Of a stretch of DNA of 64,000 nucleotides, positions 1 to 12,739 are shown in pieces. Source of the DNA: Massariosphaeria phaeospora (lineage: Eukaryota; Ascomycota; Dothideomycetes; Pleosporales). Both the position numbers and the translations under genes were made by a program. The notes beneath the pieces were generated by a model. It searched no databases, was not told where the DNA came from, and saw only the letters and a list, made by a program, of their open reading frames with translations. The stretch spans positions 1,426,001 to 1,490,000 of the forward strand of contig JAADJZ010000001.1 of NCBI GenBank assembly GCA_011032825.1. Direction: 5' to 3'. The number at the start of each line of letters is the position of its first letter. Position 1 is the stretch's first letter.

Positions 1-1115
1 GCCGCCGCCTGCGGACCCGGTGACTGTCTTGAAAAGGAGGCCGATGGGCTGGCCGTTGGCGACGTCGAGGAGCATCTTGACGTCGGGCAGGACGAAGAGG
101 ATGCCCAGGAGGTAAATCACACCCGTGACGCCTGCTGCTGCAACAGACAGAACAATTGCTTTGGGCACTTCTCGTTCCGGATTCTGGACCTCCTCACACA
201 TGGAAGCGACCATTCCGTAGCCGGTAAGAGTATACGCCGCCTGGAGCAATCCGACGAAGAACGCCCAGCCAGATGGCCTAAATAGCACGTATTAGTTTAG
301 TTCCCTCCCAATTTGCAGATACCGTCTGTCCACTTACCAGCCACTCTCCGAAGCATCATAATGCGCAAACACAAACTCGCCACTCCTCCTCGTATCCGCC
401 ATACTCAACAGCGTGACCAGAATCACCACCACACTCGCCGCGGTCCAGTAAATACAGACCTTGTTGATCAGATCCAGATGCTTAGCGCCAAACACATTCA
501 CCAGCATACACACAATCATAACCGCCCAAAACATCAAGATGGTCTGATACTGGTTCGGCACAAAGTCTTCTTTCCACAGCGTGATGGCCGACAGGATGAG
601 CTGACCGCCCGAGAAGTTGATCGAGAGCGTCACGGTCCAGTTCCCCACGAGCGTCAGCCAGCCCGTCACCCACGAGGCCACGGGCGCGTACTTGCGCGTC
701 GACAGCATGGCAGACCAGTAGTAGACGCCGCCGGCCGTCGGATACACGGCGCAGATCTCTGCGAGCGACGCCGCGATGCTCAGCGAGATCAGACTGACCA
801 GCACCCAGCCCCACAGAATTGTCACGCTCTGGCCGTCCGTGAGGGTGATGTACAGCGTTGTGCTCAACCCGAATGGGACTGCCATAATAGCGAAACTCCT
901 ATTACATACATCAGCTCTGATTCACTACTCCCGTTTGGGATTGCAGAGTTATGAGATTGAGATGCTTCAACTCACATCCCCAACACACTCATCATCGACA
1001 GGTTCCGCGGCAGCTCAGACGCATACCCCATCTTCGCGAGCGCCACATCCGCGCTGGGATCTGCGGCAGCAGCGCCGGCGGCGGTGGCCGACCCTCCGGA
1101 TGTGCTTCTCTTCAT
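1..1115 (-). CDS. Amino-acid/GABA permease, APC superfamily (3' end outside window)
   Basis: Multi-pass plasma-membrane transporter of the fungal GABA/amino-acid/choline permease family. The visible model is complement(join(<1..277, 338..898, 976..1115)), about 326 codons. The start is the ATG at 1115, which gives an N-terminus rich in Ala and Gly before a conserved YASELPRNLSMMSVLGMSFA stretch. Both introns have good sites (GTGAGT..TAG and GTAAG..TAG) and keep frame. TM helices are clear, including the GGVYYWSAML signature (APC loop after TM2) and a loop with EEVQNPEREV that is typical of the family. The C-terminal half lies beyond position 1. The substrate cannot be fixed from sequence: GABA, choline and other amino acids are all possible. 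The family call is secure. Confidence 0.93.
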
Positions 1116-1248
1116 CGTGGATTCGTTCGGGAGTTCGCGATGCGGTTATGTGCGACGTGACGTGTATGTAGTGCTACCAGGTTGCTGGAACCATGTCAGT
1201 TACATGCCTAGGCACCTACATAAAGATATACAAAGGCGCGTCACCGCT

Positions 1249-1272
1249 ATAGATAGATAGATAGATAGATAG
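1249..1272. repeat. (GATA)n microsatellite
   Basis: About six GATA units in the 5' flank of the permease gene. The rest of 1116-2035 shows no convincing coding frame. It contains several CCTAGG/GTACCTAC-like words that recur between genes in this window. Confidence 0.85.
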
Positions 1273-2035
1273 CTGTCGCGTGCTACCCATTAGGTAAAAA
1301 TTGCGGGGAAGCCGGGAGCTAGGTAACTCTCGACAGCGGCAGCGGGACGGAAACAAACTCATCTACGTACCTACTTCGAACTACCAAGGTATGTCACAAT
1401 AGACAGAAACGCGACTGAATGCGCAAAGCCCTCACGACGAGAAAGATGCAGAGAGACAACAAGAAAAGAAAGTACAAGGCTAAGCTAGAGTCCCGGTCCA
1501 GCCCAGCCTAGCCCGACAGCTACTTATCGCGGCCAGAATAGCGCCCAGCTTCCCGTTCCATCGTAGCCTGCGCGCAGGAAGCCGCGTGCGTCATCTGGAT
1601 ACGGGGGTCTTTGTGATTGTCGCGGGTGTGCCATACGGGTGGTGGCACCGTGCGTATCTATTGATGTCTGGATATCGGTGCGGAGAGATAAGGGGACGGA
1701 CGAGGTGTTGTGTTGTACCTCGGTACTCCGTGCTCTGCTAACTGGACTGATAAAGGTGAGCAGAGCAAAATCACTCTGGACCACCAGCTTGAGCATATGT
1801 TATTCTGTGGAAACAGAAATATCAATGATTTGATTGTCGGGTCCCTCGCTGGAATCCCTCGTACTTTTACACCAGAAGGGCTTGCCCCTACTAGTGTTTT
1901 TTCGCTAAGAATCGACTGTGATGGAAACATCGAACGAAAGACATAAAAGGGCGGTGCCTTTGTGTAATGTACACATATCAAGGGTATAAAGAACGCGCTC
2001 GACGCTCGTAAATCTACCACCCGAAAAGATCACAG

Positions 2036-5000
2036 CTAGGACGTGTCCATCGCAGCAGCATCATCGTTCACCTTAATCTCAGGAAACGCCCAGTCGTAAA
2101 ACTCAAATCGGTTTCCCTTGGAGGGCTGCTCGAAGTACTCAATGCACTTTTCCGGAGTCATGACTTCGTCAATGTTCGTGATGGAGTTTTGCCAGGTTGC
2201 CTTTTCCGGCTCGGTGTGCACGACGAAGTACTGTCGGTACGACTGGCGATGCTCGATGAGCATGCCGCTGTACAGTCTGATCATGTGGGCGTTGGCGGCT
2301 TCCTGGCTGCGTGCCAGCGCTTCGAAATAGTCGGGCATGAGCTCCTGTCGCTCGGAGATGATCGGCCAGTAGTCGTCCGGATGTATTTCGAAGGGGGCAT
2401 CATCGTCTGGCTCGATGTATTCGGTTCGTGTCAGCAGCTCGTAGAGCTTGACACGGCTGCGGTACTTGTCACTAAAAAGCATGTCTTCATATTGTAGTAC
2501 TTTACTCACGTTAATTGAACGGGATCGAGCGCCTCGATCTCTGCTTCGTGTTTCTCACAGGTGTCGTAGAGGTTCCTCATAAAATCAGGCCGTACGGCTA
2601 GTCGCCAGATCAAACACCCGTCGTTGACGCGCTTGACAGGATCAATAGGCCCAGCGACTTGCCTGCACATCTCGATTCGGGCGATGAATAGCTCGACGAT
2701 CTTCAACGCCTCCATTGGCTTCTTGGTAAATACGTCATCGGTGATGTAGATGAAACCTCCATGAGGAAAGATGGGGATGCTATCATATCGATAGGCAGGC
2801 AGAAAAGTCGAGATTGAGGGATCCCATTCGGATCCAATTTGGTTCCCAACTGACCATATGGAAACTTTGTGTTTCAGGACCTGACCGAAATATGGTATTT
2901 CCGAATACCAATCGAAGTCTGGGTGAGTCTAGAGAGTTAACTTGTGATGGTTAAAGAGAACGATGAACATACAATAATGACTCCTGTGCCTCCATCAGAT
3001 ATTTGACCTTTGAAGTAATCCCAAGAACCCTCAAACCAAAAACTACACACTTCTACCTATATCAATGTTAGCCCAGCGAATGGAATCAGCGCAAAAGAAC
3101 TCACATGATGCATTACCAGCCATCGAGTTATTAATTCGAGCTCTTCCGAGTGATCTTCGGGATGGAATATAAGGAAGGCTCTTCGATCAAGCACGGACTC
3201 CTTCAGCCCATCTCCATTATATTGAAAAATGATTTTAAAGTCAAGCTTGCAGATGTCTTCGATTTTCCTCTTCAAGTCCACGCATGTTAATGCCGGTGCT
3301 AAAATATTCGTGCCGAGGCTCAAAGCCCCTTCTGGTTCGTTGTCTGGGGAAGGTGGTCGGACGAACTCAGCATCGTCTGCAGCTGGGATTTCCAGGGGTG
3401 GATCCATGGCTAACGATGCACTTTCACCTGTAGAAACTTTGGGCATTCGAATGGCCAAAGGGATGTTCTTCTTTGGAAACCATTTCGAATTCGAAGGCCC
3501 CGGACCCATAACTCCAGTGTCCCGATGTTGGTATATACAGTCTGTCGCGCTAAACTTACATTTTCCCTGAGTCCAAAAAAAACAAGTCAAGTGATCCTTA
3601 TTGACTGAAGAATGCGGCTCCTCCGTGGGATCTATCTGTTCCGTTGATCCGTCCTTAAAAGCCAACAGTCCAGTATTTCGGTGCGCAAACTTGCATGCCT
3701 CCGGTTGGTGAAAACATCCTACGGGCGTCCTCAACCAGAAATAACAAGTCAACGATGAAGATGGTAGATCGGAGGATTTGGGTTGCTGGACAGCCCTATT
3801 AGCTTTGAAGTTGAATTTCTCTAGTGTCTTGCTGACTGTGAGATTCGGTTGCTTTGCCGGATCGATAGGTAATGGTGGACCATTAGACTGGGCCAATAGC
3901 CCAGTATTCTTGTGGGCATAGTCACATTCGTCCGTAGATTTGCTGCATCCACTTGCTCTTTCAAACCAAAATAAACAGGTCAATGGTGGTTGAGCGTACT
4001 TGCCTGGCACATGACCATATACGGGAGAGGGTTTATATGGGTGACCCGACGGATCTTTATCTCGATGGAGAAAACGGCATTGTCGCGAGTGGTATTGGCA
4101 TTGCCCATTTCTCCACTCGAAGCAACTCAATGGAATTTTGGCTGCTTCCCATTCGGGGAGGTCCATTTCTGTGTCTTTGGAAGTATACTGAGCTGTATAG
4201 TAGTCCGGGTCAGGCTGCTGTCGAGGGCGCCCTACATCTCGCCGACCGTAAACATCGCCGTTTTGGGGCGCATCTCTCCGTTCTTGGATAGGAGATCTAA
4301 TGGTTCCTGATGGATCCCCATTGACATAGACCAAAGCAGAAGGATCAGGTTTTCCCTCAGAACGTGAGTGCACGTCGGCTTTGTGTCGGAAATGCAGCTT
4401 AGAGTAATGATCCTTGGTGCTGTTCTCCCACCTCCTCCTCGTGATGGCGTTTGGATCATTGATGATGTTTATTGCTCGCCCTGGTTGTGCACCACTTCGT
4501 TTAACGGTTGTTGTCTGTCTTGGTTTCGATGACCTTATAGCCGTAATGGGTTTGTTTTCCCCCGGACGTACTGGAACCCCGGCTTTCGCTGAGATAGCGG
4601 ACGTTGGATCAGCAACCGCAGCATGGCTAGCTTTTCGTCCGGCCAAGGTCGTTGCAGTGCTCTTAGCGGTGTCATTTAACTGTACTTGTGGGGCCGATCC
4701 ACGGCGGGGTCCTGCAGCTGCTTTGCTTTCTCGCTGTTTTGTCGGCTCTTTCACAGAAGGCTTCAAAGGTCGTTCTTCTCGCATGTGCTTTGGTGGGCTT
4801 GGATGTTTCGGCAAGGTAGTCGCCGTGCCTGCGGACGGTTTGCGTTTCTGAGTGCTGGGGTTCTTCGAGGCGGGCGGCAGTCCCCGAGTCGCAGCTTTCC
4901 CAATGTGTGCGCTTTCTTTGTTGTCTGTTTGCTTCAAGTCCTGGGACAGAGAGTCGTCACTATGAAAAGAATCTGAGGGAGTTGTTTTGCGCGTTCGAGC

Positions 5001-5674
5001 GCTTCCAGTACTGTGTGGCTGCTTCTTCTCACTCTTCTTCTTGCTCTTCTCCTTTAGCTCTTCGAGGAGAGAGTCAGCGCTGGTCTTCGACTCAGAGGAT
5101 GAAGATCGATCGAACGGAGGCCGTCGGTTGATAAGAGGTCTATCGTCCTCACTATCCTCACTATCCTCACTCACGTCCTTGCGTCTGTCATGCGTAGCTT
5201 TTGCGGATAGACCCAGCTTCTTCCGCTTCTTCGCACGCTTCTGTTTGATACAGGCTTTAACATGGCTGAATTTTCCTGTCAGATCATCGAATAAATCACC
5301 AAGCCTTCCGTTCTGTTGAGCGAAAAGATCTGGGTCCATATCTTCTCTTTTCCGTCTCCAAGTACGGAGAGGTCTGGGATCGATGAAGTTGTCCTCTGGC
5401 TCCCAGGTGCACCTCACGTAGTCAGTAATGCAACCAATGCACCCCCGGAACACACCTACTCTAGTATTGGGTAGCCAGCCCATCTGACTAGATATTTGGT
5501 GAATTCGCCTTCATTATTGCCAAACAAGGCCTCGGCCAAGATCTCTTCGACCTCGTATTCCTTGTCTTCCGTCTGGGTGTCGGACCTGGTGGAGGTAATG
5601 GAGACAGAGTCCGTATCGTAGTCCTTGTCACACTGCTCAATGGCTGCCTGTATGGCAGCCTCTGCAGACTGCAT
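2036..5674 (-). CDS. Chromodomain protein with four CCCH zinc fingers, possibly Chp1-like
   Basis: Model complement(join(2036..2471, 2510..2928, 2973..3056, 3105..5412, 5460..5674)), 1153 aa. Residues about 39-90 form a chromodomain (EYEVEEILAEALF, then YLVRWAGY, then CTWEPEDNF). The first intron splits its last part, so neither exon alone shows it. A long charged disordered region with a Ser-Glu-Asp repeat follows. Residues about 495-700 hold four CCCH units with spacing C-x7/9-C-x6-C-x3-H, each with a conserved Phe/Trp after the first Cys. The C-terminal ~370 aa look folded (THPDFDWYSEIPYFGQVL, HKVSIWSVG) and recall, by eye only, the region after the chromodomain in fungal Chp1-type proteins. 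Chromodomains bind methylated histone tails and CCCH fingers usually bind RNA, so a role in heterochromatin or nuclear RNA is inferred. The last intron is only 38 nt. Confidence 0.82.
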
Positions 5675-6118
5675 GTCGGCGACGCAGGCTGTGGCCTATA
5701 CTGGTAGTGTGCGACTGGCCAATGGGATTGGCCGACACGTGAGCATCCGGCGGACAGGTGGTACGAAGCAGCGCAGGCCACGGTGCGCACCTCTGTGTTA
5801 AGTAAGTGTGGCGGCAGCGTGCAAGCGGCGGGAGTGCAGCAAGTTGGGCGGGAGGAGTGCGTGTTGTGTCGTGGTGCTGTGTTACTGTGGTGTCGCCGTC
5901 GCCGTCGCCATTGCCATCGCCCGCACTAGCGCAGATCACGTGCTCGGATGGCCTGCCGAGCACGAGAGGTGCTGCTGCTTTGTCCCCAACGACGAGGACG
6001 AGGCAGCACGCAAACAACGCCCCAACTGCTGTCCCCCCGCCGCCCGCCCGCCGCCTGCCTCGCCCTGCCACCTTCTGCCCCCCAGACGCTTCCTGTGCCC
6101 GCCGAATCCCCCTCCGTC

Positions 6119-6150
<32 letters not shown>

Positions 6151-6185
6151 TGAGCTGCACGCCTGCGACTGCGCCCACCGCAACC
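5675..6185. promoter_or_regulatory. Divergent intergenic region with CTG repeat tract in the Rab11 leader
   Basis: Lies between the divergent chromodomain and Rab11 genes, so it probably carries both promoters. An interrupted CTG tract at about 6118-6150 sits just before the Rab11 start, in its likely 5' UTR. The open frames here on both strands are low-complexity readings of that tract. Confidence 0.5.
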
Positions 6186-7079
<894 letters not shown>

Positions 7080-7928
7080 ACAACATCCCACTCGCTCTTC
7101 TACGACCCGTGATGCTCCGGTATTCGGTACGAGCCCATCGGGGCCTGCAGGCTACGAGTTTGAGCGCAGCATAATCAGCCTACCCTCAAATCACCCATCT
7201 ACAACTGCTCACTGTGTCATGCGAACAAGCTCTCATGTGTCATGCGAATTGTCTGTCGGCGTTTGAGAAGTACATGGAGAACAACCCGGTTCGTGTTCCC
7301 CTCCTTTTACGTCCGCTTCTGGCTCGGGAAGGCGCCTTGTGTATGTTGCTTGCTTGCTTTCTTTGCATGCCTGCGGGGGTTTCACGTTCACTCTGTTTTC
7401 CTTTTTCTCCGGTGGCGGTAATGCGATTTAGCCGCTGTATGGTCAGATACAATGGACTTTTATAAATATTTATTATGACGTTTTGTGTAGGCGTTGCGTA
7501 TGTAAATGGGTGCCTGGTCACCTCCTTGTTACAACCACACGTCTCTGCCAATGAGCCCGACGTCATGTTCCTGGGATGTAGCAAGCTGTGGGGCTTTCTG
7601 ACAGCGGGTATACGGAAACAGATTCGCCGGCCGTGGTTCATGACGTCTGCATTCCAGCTTTGTCTGAAACTAAGAAGCTTGGGCTCTGCCCTATCACAGG
7701 TATACTCAACCTTCTACCTGCCTCACCGCCTGTTTCCCTATAATCCCTCTCTCCACAGACATCTTAAACCCAGCTTTAGAGTTCGGCATGCGAACCTGTC
7801 GTCTATCTTCTCATCCAGCAAAAAACTTCAAGAGCCGGCGCCAACCACTTCTCAACCAACCGTTCTCCCGATATTGGACATCGCACCCTCTACCCTCCTC
7901 ACCAACCCAATCGTTCTCGAGAAAGAGC
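7080..7928. other. Intergenic, 3' flank of Rab11 and leader of the next gene
   Basis: No supported gene. A frame from 7475 to 8527 overlaps the next gene in a different phase and is a Pro/His-rich shadow. The last 150 bases are pyrimidine-rich, as in fungal 5' leaders. Confidence 0.5.
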
Positions 7929-8855
7929 ATGTCTACCACGCCGAAACCGCGCCACACCCCTACTCCGCCCACGTCTCCACCCCCCTTCCCCGTTCCGCAA
8001 AACACGCCCGCGAACTCCCGCCCAACAACGTCCGCCACCCCAACGTCGAAACCACCACCACCACTCCCCTTATCCTCCGCCTCCTCTTCCTCCCCCACCA
8101 CAACCCCCTCCCTCCCCACCCTCCTCACCACACTCCTCCCCCCATCCACGCCCCTCCCCTCCCTCCTCTTCGCCCCCCCATCCACCCTACACCCCCCTCT
8201 CACCCCGCTCATCTCCGCCCTTGCCCTGCACCCCACCCTCGAAACCGCGCTGCACCTCCTCAACGCCGACCTGCCCTCCGCGCACTTCCTGATCCGCCAC
8301 ATGCAGGCGCCGCCCGCGCTGGAGGGCATGCTGCTGCACGCGCTGCTGCACCGCATGGAAGGCGATTTCGACAATGCGCGCGCGTGGCTGGGCGATGCAA
8401 GGGATGCGGGGGAGGGGTGGGTGCCGAAGAGGAGGGGGGAAGAGAATTTGGCGGGGGAGGTTGTGGAGAGGGGGATGGGGAAGGGCGTGGGGATAGAGGG
8501 GAGGGGGTTGTTGGAGTGGGTTTATGAGGAGGATGCGGATGCGAATGCCAACACCAACTCGAACGCACCCTTGAACTCACAATCGAACGCGCACACCGGC
8601 GAAGCAGAGCGCCTGCTAGACGCCGTGGAGCAGTTTCGCAAAACCCCTCACAGCGCCGAGACGCGAGACGGCGTTGCACACGCCCTCGAAGCGCGCGCGC
8701 GCCGCGAAATGGAGCGCATACTCGAGTGGTGTGTGCGGAAGTTCGGGGATGGGACGTGGCTGGACGCGCGGTCGGCGTGGGTGCGGCCGGGGGATGATGT
8801 AAGGCGTATGGGGCAGGAGCAGGTGCATAGGGGGAATGGGATGCGGGAATTTTGA
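7929..8855 (+). CDS. Unrecognised protein, Pro/Ser/Thr-rich N-terminus
   Basis: Single exon, 308 aa from the ATG at 7929. An in-frame ATG at 7788 would add 47 residues without acidic residues and rich in Arg/Ser, which could be a mitochondrial presequence or simply 5' leader read as protein. The first ~110 residues are low-complexity Pro/Ser/Thr. The middle (LHPTLETALHLLNADLPSAH, then LEGMLLHALLHRMEGDFDNA) and the end (MERILEWCVRKFGDGTWLDA) look helical and folded. The HALLHRMEGDFDNARAWLGD stretch resembles a short conserved piece of uncharacterised fungal proteins, but I do not recognise a named family. The gene is probably real; its function is unknown. Confidence 0.65.
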   Translation: MSTTPKPRHTPTPPTSPPPFPVPQNTPANSRPTTSATPTSKPPPPLPLSSASSSSPTTTPSLPTLLTTLLPPSTPLPSLLFAPPSTLHPPLTPLISALALHPTLETALHLLNADLPSAHFLIRHMQAPPALEGMLLHALLHRMEGDFDNARAWLGDARDAGEGWVPKRRGEENLAGEVVERGMGKGVGIEGRGLLEWVYEEDADANANTNSNAPLNSQSNAHTGEAERLLDAVEQFRKTPHSAETRDGVAHALEARARREMERILEWCVRKFGDGTWLDARSAWVRPGDDVRRMGQEQVHRGNGMREF

Positions 8856-9216
8856 AAGAGTGAGATAAGAGAAGACGAGATAAGGCAGCGGACGGACTTT
8901 GTATCAGATCATGGAGTAGATAGGTAGGTATGAGGAATGGTATTGTCTTCTAGGATTTTCTATCAATACCATTTCATTCACTCGCTGATCGCCCGGCGCG
9001 GGTCTCATACAGCTTCTCCAAACTCGACCCTGCACCGCAAATCTAGGTAACCCAAAATCAACCGACACACAACCAGTCCGTCCGAAGACAAGGAGAAGAA
9101 ACACTAATCCCAATCCCTAATCCTACCCTATCCCTAGCCTATCTTTATCCTACACTACCAATGAATTCCATGCGCGTCGCCCATGCAAGCCCCCCCCGCA
9201 GCCCGGCACGCACCCA

Positions 9217-12041
9217 TCAAATATCATCAAACTCATCATCATCCAGCGTCTTCTTGCCATCGCCATTCAGCCTATCCAAGCCAACACCATCATAGTCGCG
9301 TCGGCGCCCACTCTGCTGCTGGCCCGACATAGCCATAGCCTGCCGGCCGGTATCCGAGCTCGCAAGGAACTCGCGCAGGCGCTCTTTGCCGATGTCGAGC
9401 GCCTGCTGGCTGGCGGCGTTGGACATGCGGAGCATGGGGCCCCAGAGATTGAGCGTGTAGGTGACGTAGGCGCCGACGCCGAGGAGGATGAGGAAGATGA
9501 AGTAGACGGGATTGCGCAGAACTGTGGGAGTTAGTATGTGTATGTGCGTGGCGAGGAAGGGGGGGAGTTGAGGCGGCTTACCGGCTACTATCTCGTTCCA
9601 GCCAAGCGCAAGCAGCAGTCCGTAGAAATACAGAGGCACTTGAGTCATGCCGCCTATCGCACTACGCTTGGCTTCCACGTAAACGCCGTCGGCCGTCTTC
9701 TTGAAGCGCACCAGGAGATCGGCCTGCTTTGCGTCGCTGAGAATCGTCATTTCCTCCTCAAGACTCTTTCCTTCGTCGTCGTCCACGCCACCAATGGGCG
9801 CAAGGTCTTCTTCGTCTGCCGGGGAAACGGATGCAGGCGCATCACCAATCCAGGCATCGAGAGGCGGAGGAGCGGAGGTCTTGGTCAACTTAAAACGAGA
9901 AAGCAAGGGGATGAGGGTAATAGTCGACTCGCGCGCTTTGGTATACAAGCCCTCGATGTCGTCGGTGGGTCGCCATATTCTAGGAACACCGTGCTCGTCG
10001 TATCGGAACTTATCCTCGAAGTTTTCTCTCAGCTTTAGCAGAATGTTCCCCTCCATGACTTCCTCGTCGATCTTTGCGCGGAGGACACCCCAGGATTTCC
10101 GTCGTAACCTCCATAGCCCAACCTCAACCTCGTCGGGGCTAGCGTCGAAACTTTGGGCTCGGTCGGTGAATCGTTTCTCGGCATCTGTGACTGTTTCCGT
10201 AAAGATAGTCCATATGCGATCCCAAAGATCCCTCTCAGAAGCAGGCCGTTCGCCGTGCTCTGGAGCGCCAGAACCGCCTCGACCGGTGCCAATTTTGTTG
10301 AACTCCAAGCCAATCGATTCATCCAGGCGTGATCGCACCCACCGCTCGACTCTCGTGGCCAGACGCCGCATCTCTTCTTTGCGTAGGCGGCCGGATACTT
10401 CATCCAGATCCTTCCGATAGAGGGTGAGCTCATGCTGATAGCTACTCCACGATGCTCCTTCTACGTGGATAGATTGGGCATTCGACTCGAATTCGGAGAG
10501 GGCAGTCTGTTTTGCTGAATCGACTATTTGCGCGAACTCGTAGCTGGCACCCTTCTTTTGTCCGCTCTTGACAGCTGCGCTAACGGCGTCTGTGAACGTC
10601 TCGACACCTGATTTGTGAGCCGCGCTGAGCTGTTTCTGAAAGAGCGCCTTGAGCCGCGAATCGACCTTGCCTTCGAGCTCTGCCTTCTTCCTTGTGTAAA
10701 CCCCCTTGTGGTAACGGCTGGCGCTGGTCTCAAAGTCTTTCAGGACCTTTGATCGGGCGGAATTCATAGCCGCGCCAAGATCGGGAATGATAGAAGGCCT
10801 CCCCACCCGGGCGTCTTCGGCCTGTCTGTCCTCCAAGGGCGCGATCTTCTCGTCGAAAGCGATCAACACTTCCCGAGAAATCTCGTCGCACCGGAACTGA
10901 GCCAGGAGCTCCTGCTGCGTGGGAAGATCCAGGTCTTTGTTGTTGACAATCTGATCCCACACGCTCTCAGCGTACACAGAAAAGCCGTCGGCGGGAATCC
11001 TCCGGTGATACTGCGGCAACAACACGGGGAGGTTCGCTTCGTCAGAGAAGCCACTCTTCTTCGGCTCGTTGTATCCCTCTCGGAAGCGGGTGCCGAGCCT
11101 TTCTATTTCTTGTTCGAATTTCTCCGGTTGCAAGACCTTGTGTGGAAGCGCCGCAAACGCAAAATCGAAGTAGTCTTCTATCCTCGAATCTTCGAGTCCG
11201 CTTGGCTTCGATATGGACGCCCACAGCTTCGACATATCTTGTGAGAGCGTGTTTTGGAGATTGCGGAGCGGAGTAATGCCGAGATGGTCGCGGATGACGA
11301 AGAAGAGGAGAGAGCGCGGGGTGTTCCTGCGGCAATGTTAGGAAGAACTCCTGGTACAGGCTGAGGATACATACTTGTTGTCTTTGACAAACAACTGCAA
11401 ATTGACCTCGAACACCGTCTTGAGCAGGCCCATGTTTGCGCCCTGGTACAAACCGACCTGGTGTTCCCAAATATTGACGATAAGCACTTCGCTGGTGGCC
11501 AGCGCAAACAGGGCGCTCTTCCGCTCGAAGTCTTGGTCCTCGCCCCGTTCCCGCCCGTCGGTACCTTCGACGTCCATGACTAGGATGTTTTCCGCCATGC
11601 TCCGGCTGGCGTCTTCGCGCTTATTCTTGCTCATCCATATCCCCTTTGTTGTCTGGCGGCGCTCCTGCTCGGCCATGACACCGAACTGGGTGCCGAAGAG
11701 GTAGTTGAGGAGCGTGGACTTTCCGGTGGACTGCGAGCCGAAGACGGATATGAGGTGGTAGTTGAAGCCGGCCGGGATGATGTTTTCGAGGTGGAGATAG
11801 GTAGAAAGATTACCACTGTGTTGCGACGGCGTGTTAGCACAGCACTGGCGACGGACACGCGCGGTACATACTTGAACAATTTGTCCTCGTCGACGACCTG
11901 GATGCCATGCTCGTAGGCGTCCTTGTCGGCATCCTCGCCGACGGAGACGAAGTGGTTATTGGTCATGAGGGACGGCGCAGAGGGGTGTTTGACGTTGCTA
12001 GGTCTGCCATTGCCGTTAACACTGAGCGTAGTAGAGGCCAT
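9217..12041 (-). CDS. SEY1: SEY1, ER membrane-fusion GTPase (RHD3/Sey1 family)
   Basis: Dynamin-like GTPase that fuses ER tubules, functionally like atlastin. Model complement(join(9217..9521, 9582..11326, 11375..11815, 11872..12041)), 886 aa, the usual fungal Sey1 size. G1 is GSQSTGKST at about residue 83, followed by [12 protein letters not shown]3 is [20 protein letters not shown], and the RD motif (G4) is in FFVIRDHLG. The long helical Sey1 stalk follows. Near the C-terminus two hydrophobic segments ([15 protein letters not shown] and [19 protein letters not shown]) form the membrane hairpin, followed by an amphipathic tail. All three introns have canonical sites and keep frame. It is transcribed towards 8855 and away from the TPT transporter promoter. 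Confidence 0.97.
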
Positions 12042-12739
12042 GGTTCAGGAGCCGACCAGGCGGGATAAATAGAAGAATTGGCGTCACGTCAGGGAGGCAG
12101 GCCGGTCCGTTGATGTCACGCGGCGAGAGGCGTTCCAGAGCAGCGGCGGCATTCATTCGTCGGCCGGCGGCTCGCTTAGCCTGCACATCAACGGCCAGGG
12201 GTGACTGCCCGTTGCCCTGCTGCGATGCGCCCATGACGGCTGCACTGCATCACGATGCCCAGCCCGCAGCCAGAGTGATCGGGGCTGCCACCACCCATAG
12301 GTTGTGTCTCCGAGCATTTGGAGGTTCACAGCACATGTTTGAGCAGGCGGGTCATGCACCTTCCACAGGTCAAGCTTGGTCTTGGCATTAACTACGTGCC
12401 AAGGCTGCACGATTCCGACTGCAACGGGAGAGAACACGATGAGCATTTATCTGCGGCAGTCTGGTTGGGATAGAAGCGCCCGCGCTGAATACATGCTCAG
12501 CCCGATGTTTTGGTCCAGATACGGGTGCGGGAAAGCCATCGGCACCCTCAGCTAGACACTATCGATTCAACCTACAGACACATGCCCCCAACCCCGTATA
12601 CCATGCTCATTAACACCGGTCCAGCCCCATAAATGCCTCTTGAACGTTTCTTGATCATCTCTTCTATATGTCCGTATCATCACCAAGTAAGAATACACAT
12701 AGTACACATGACAGACAGACAAAAAAACAATGCAATTCA
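12042..12739. other. Intergenic: SEY1 promoter and 3' flank of the transporter gene
   Basis: Both neighbours are on the minus strand, so this holds the SEY1 promoter and the end of the transporter transcript. I see no gene. The frames in it are short and have no family resemblance. Confidence 0.5.

Noticed and set aside
313..954. Open frame on the plus strand over the permease gene
   Set aside because: Antisense shadow of permease exon 2, which has TM helices and family motifs.
7475..8527. 350-codon plus-strand frame
   Set aside because: It overlaps the better frame at 7929-8855 in another phase, and its His/Pro-rich tail comes from reading C-rich codons out of frame.
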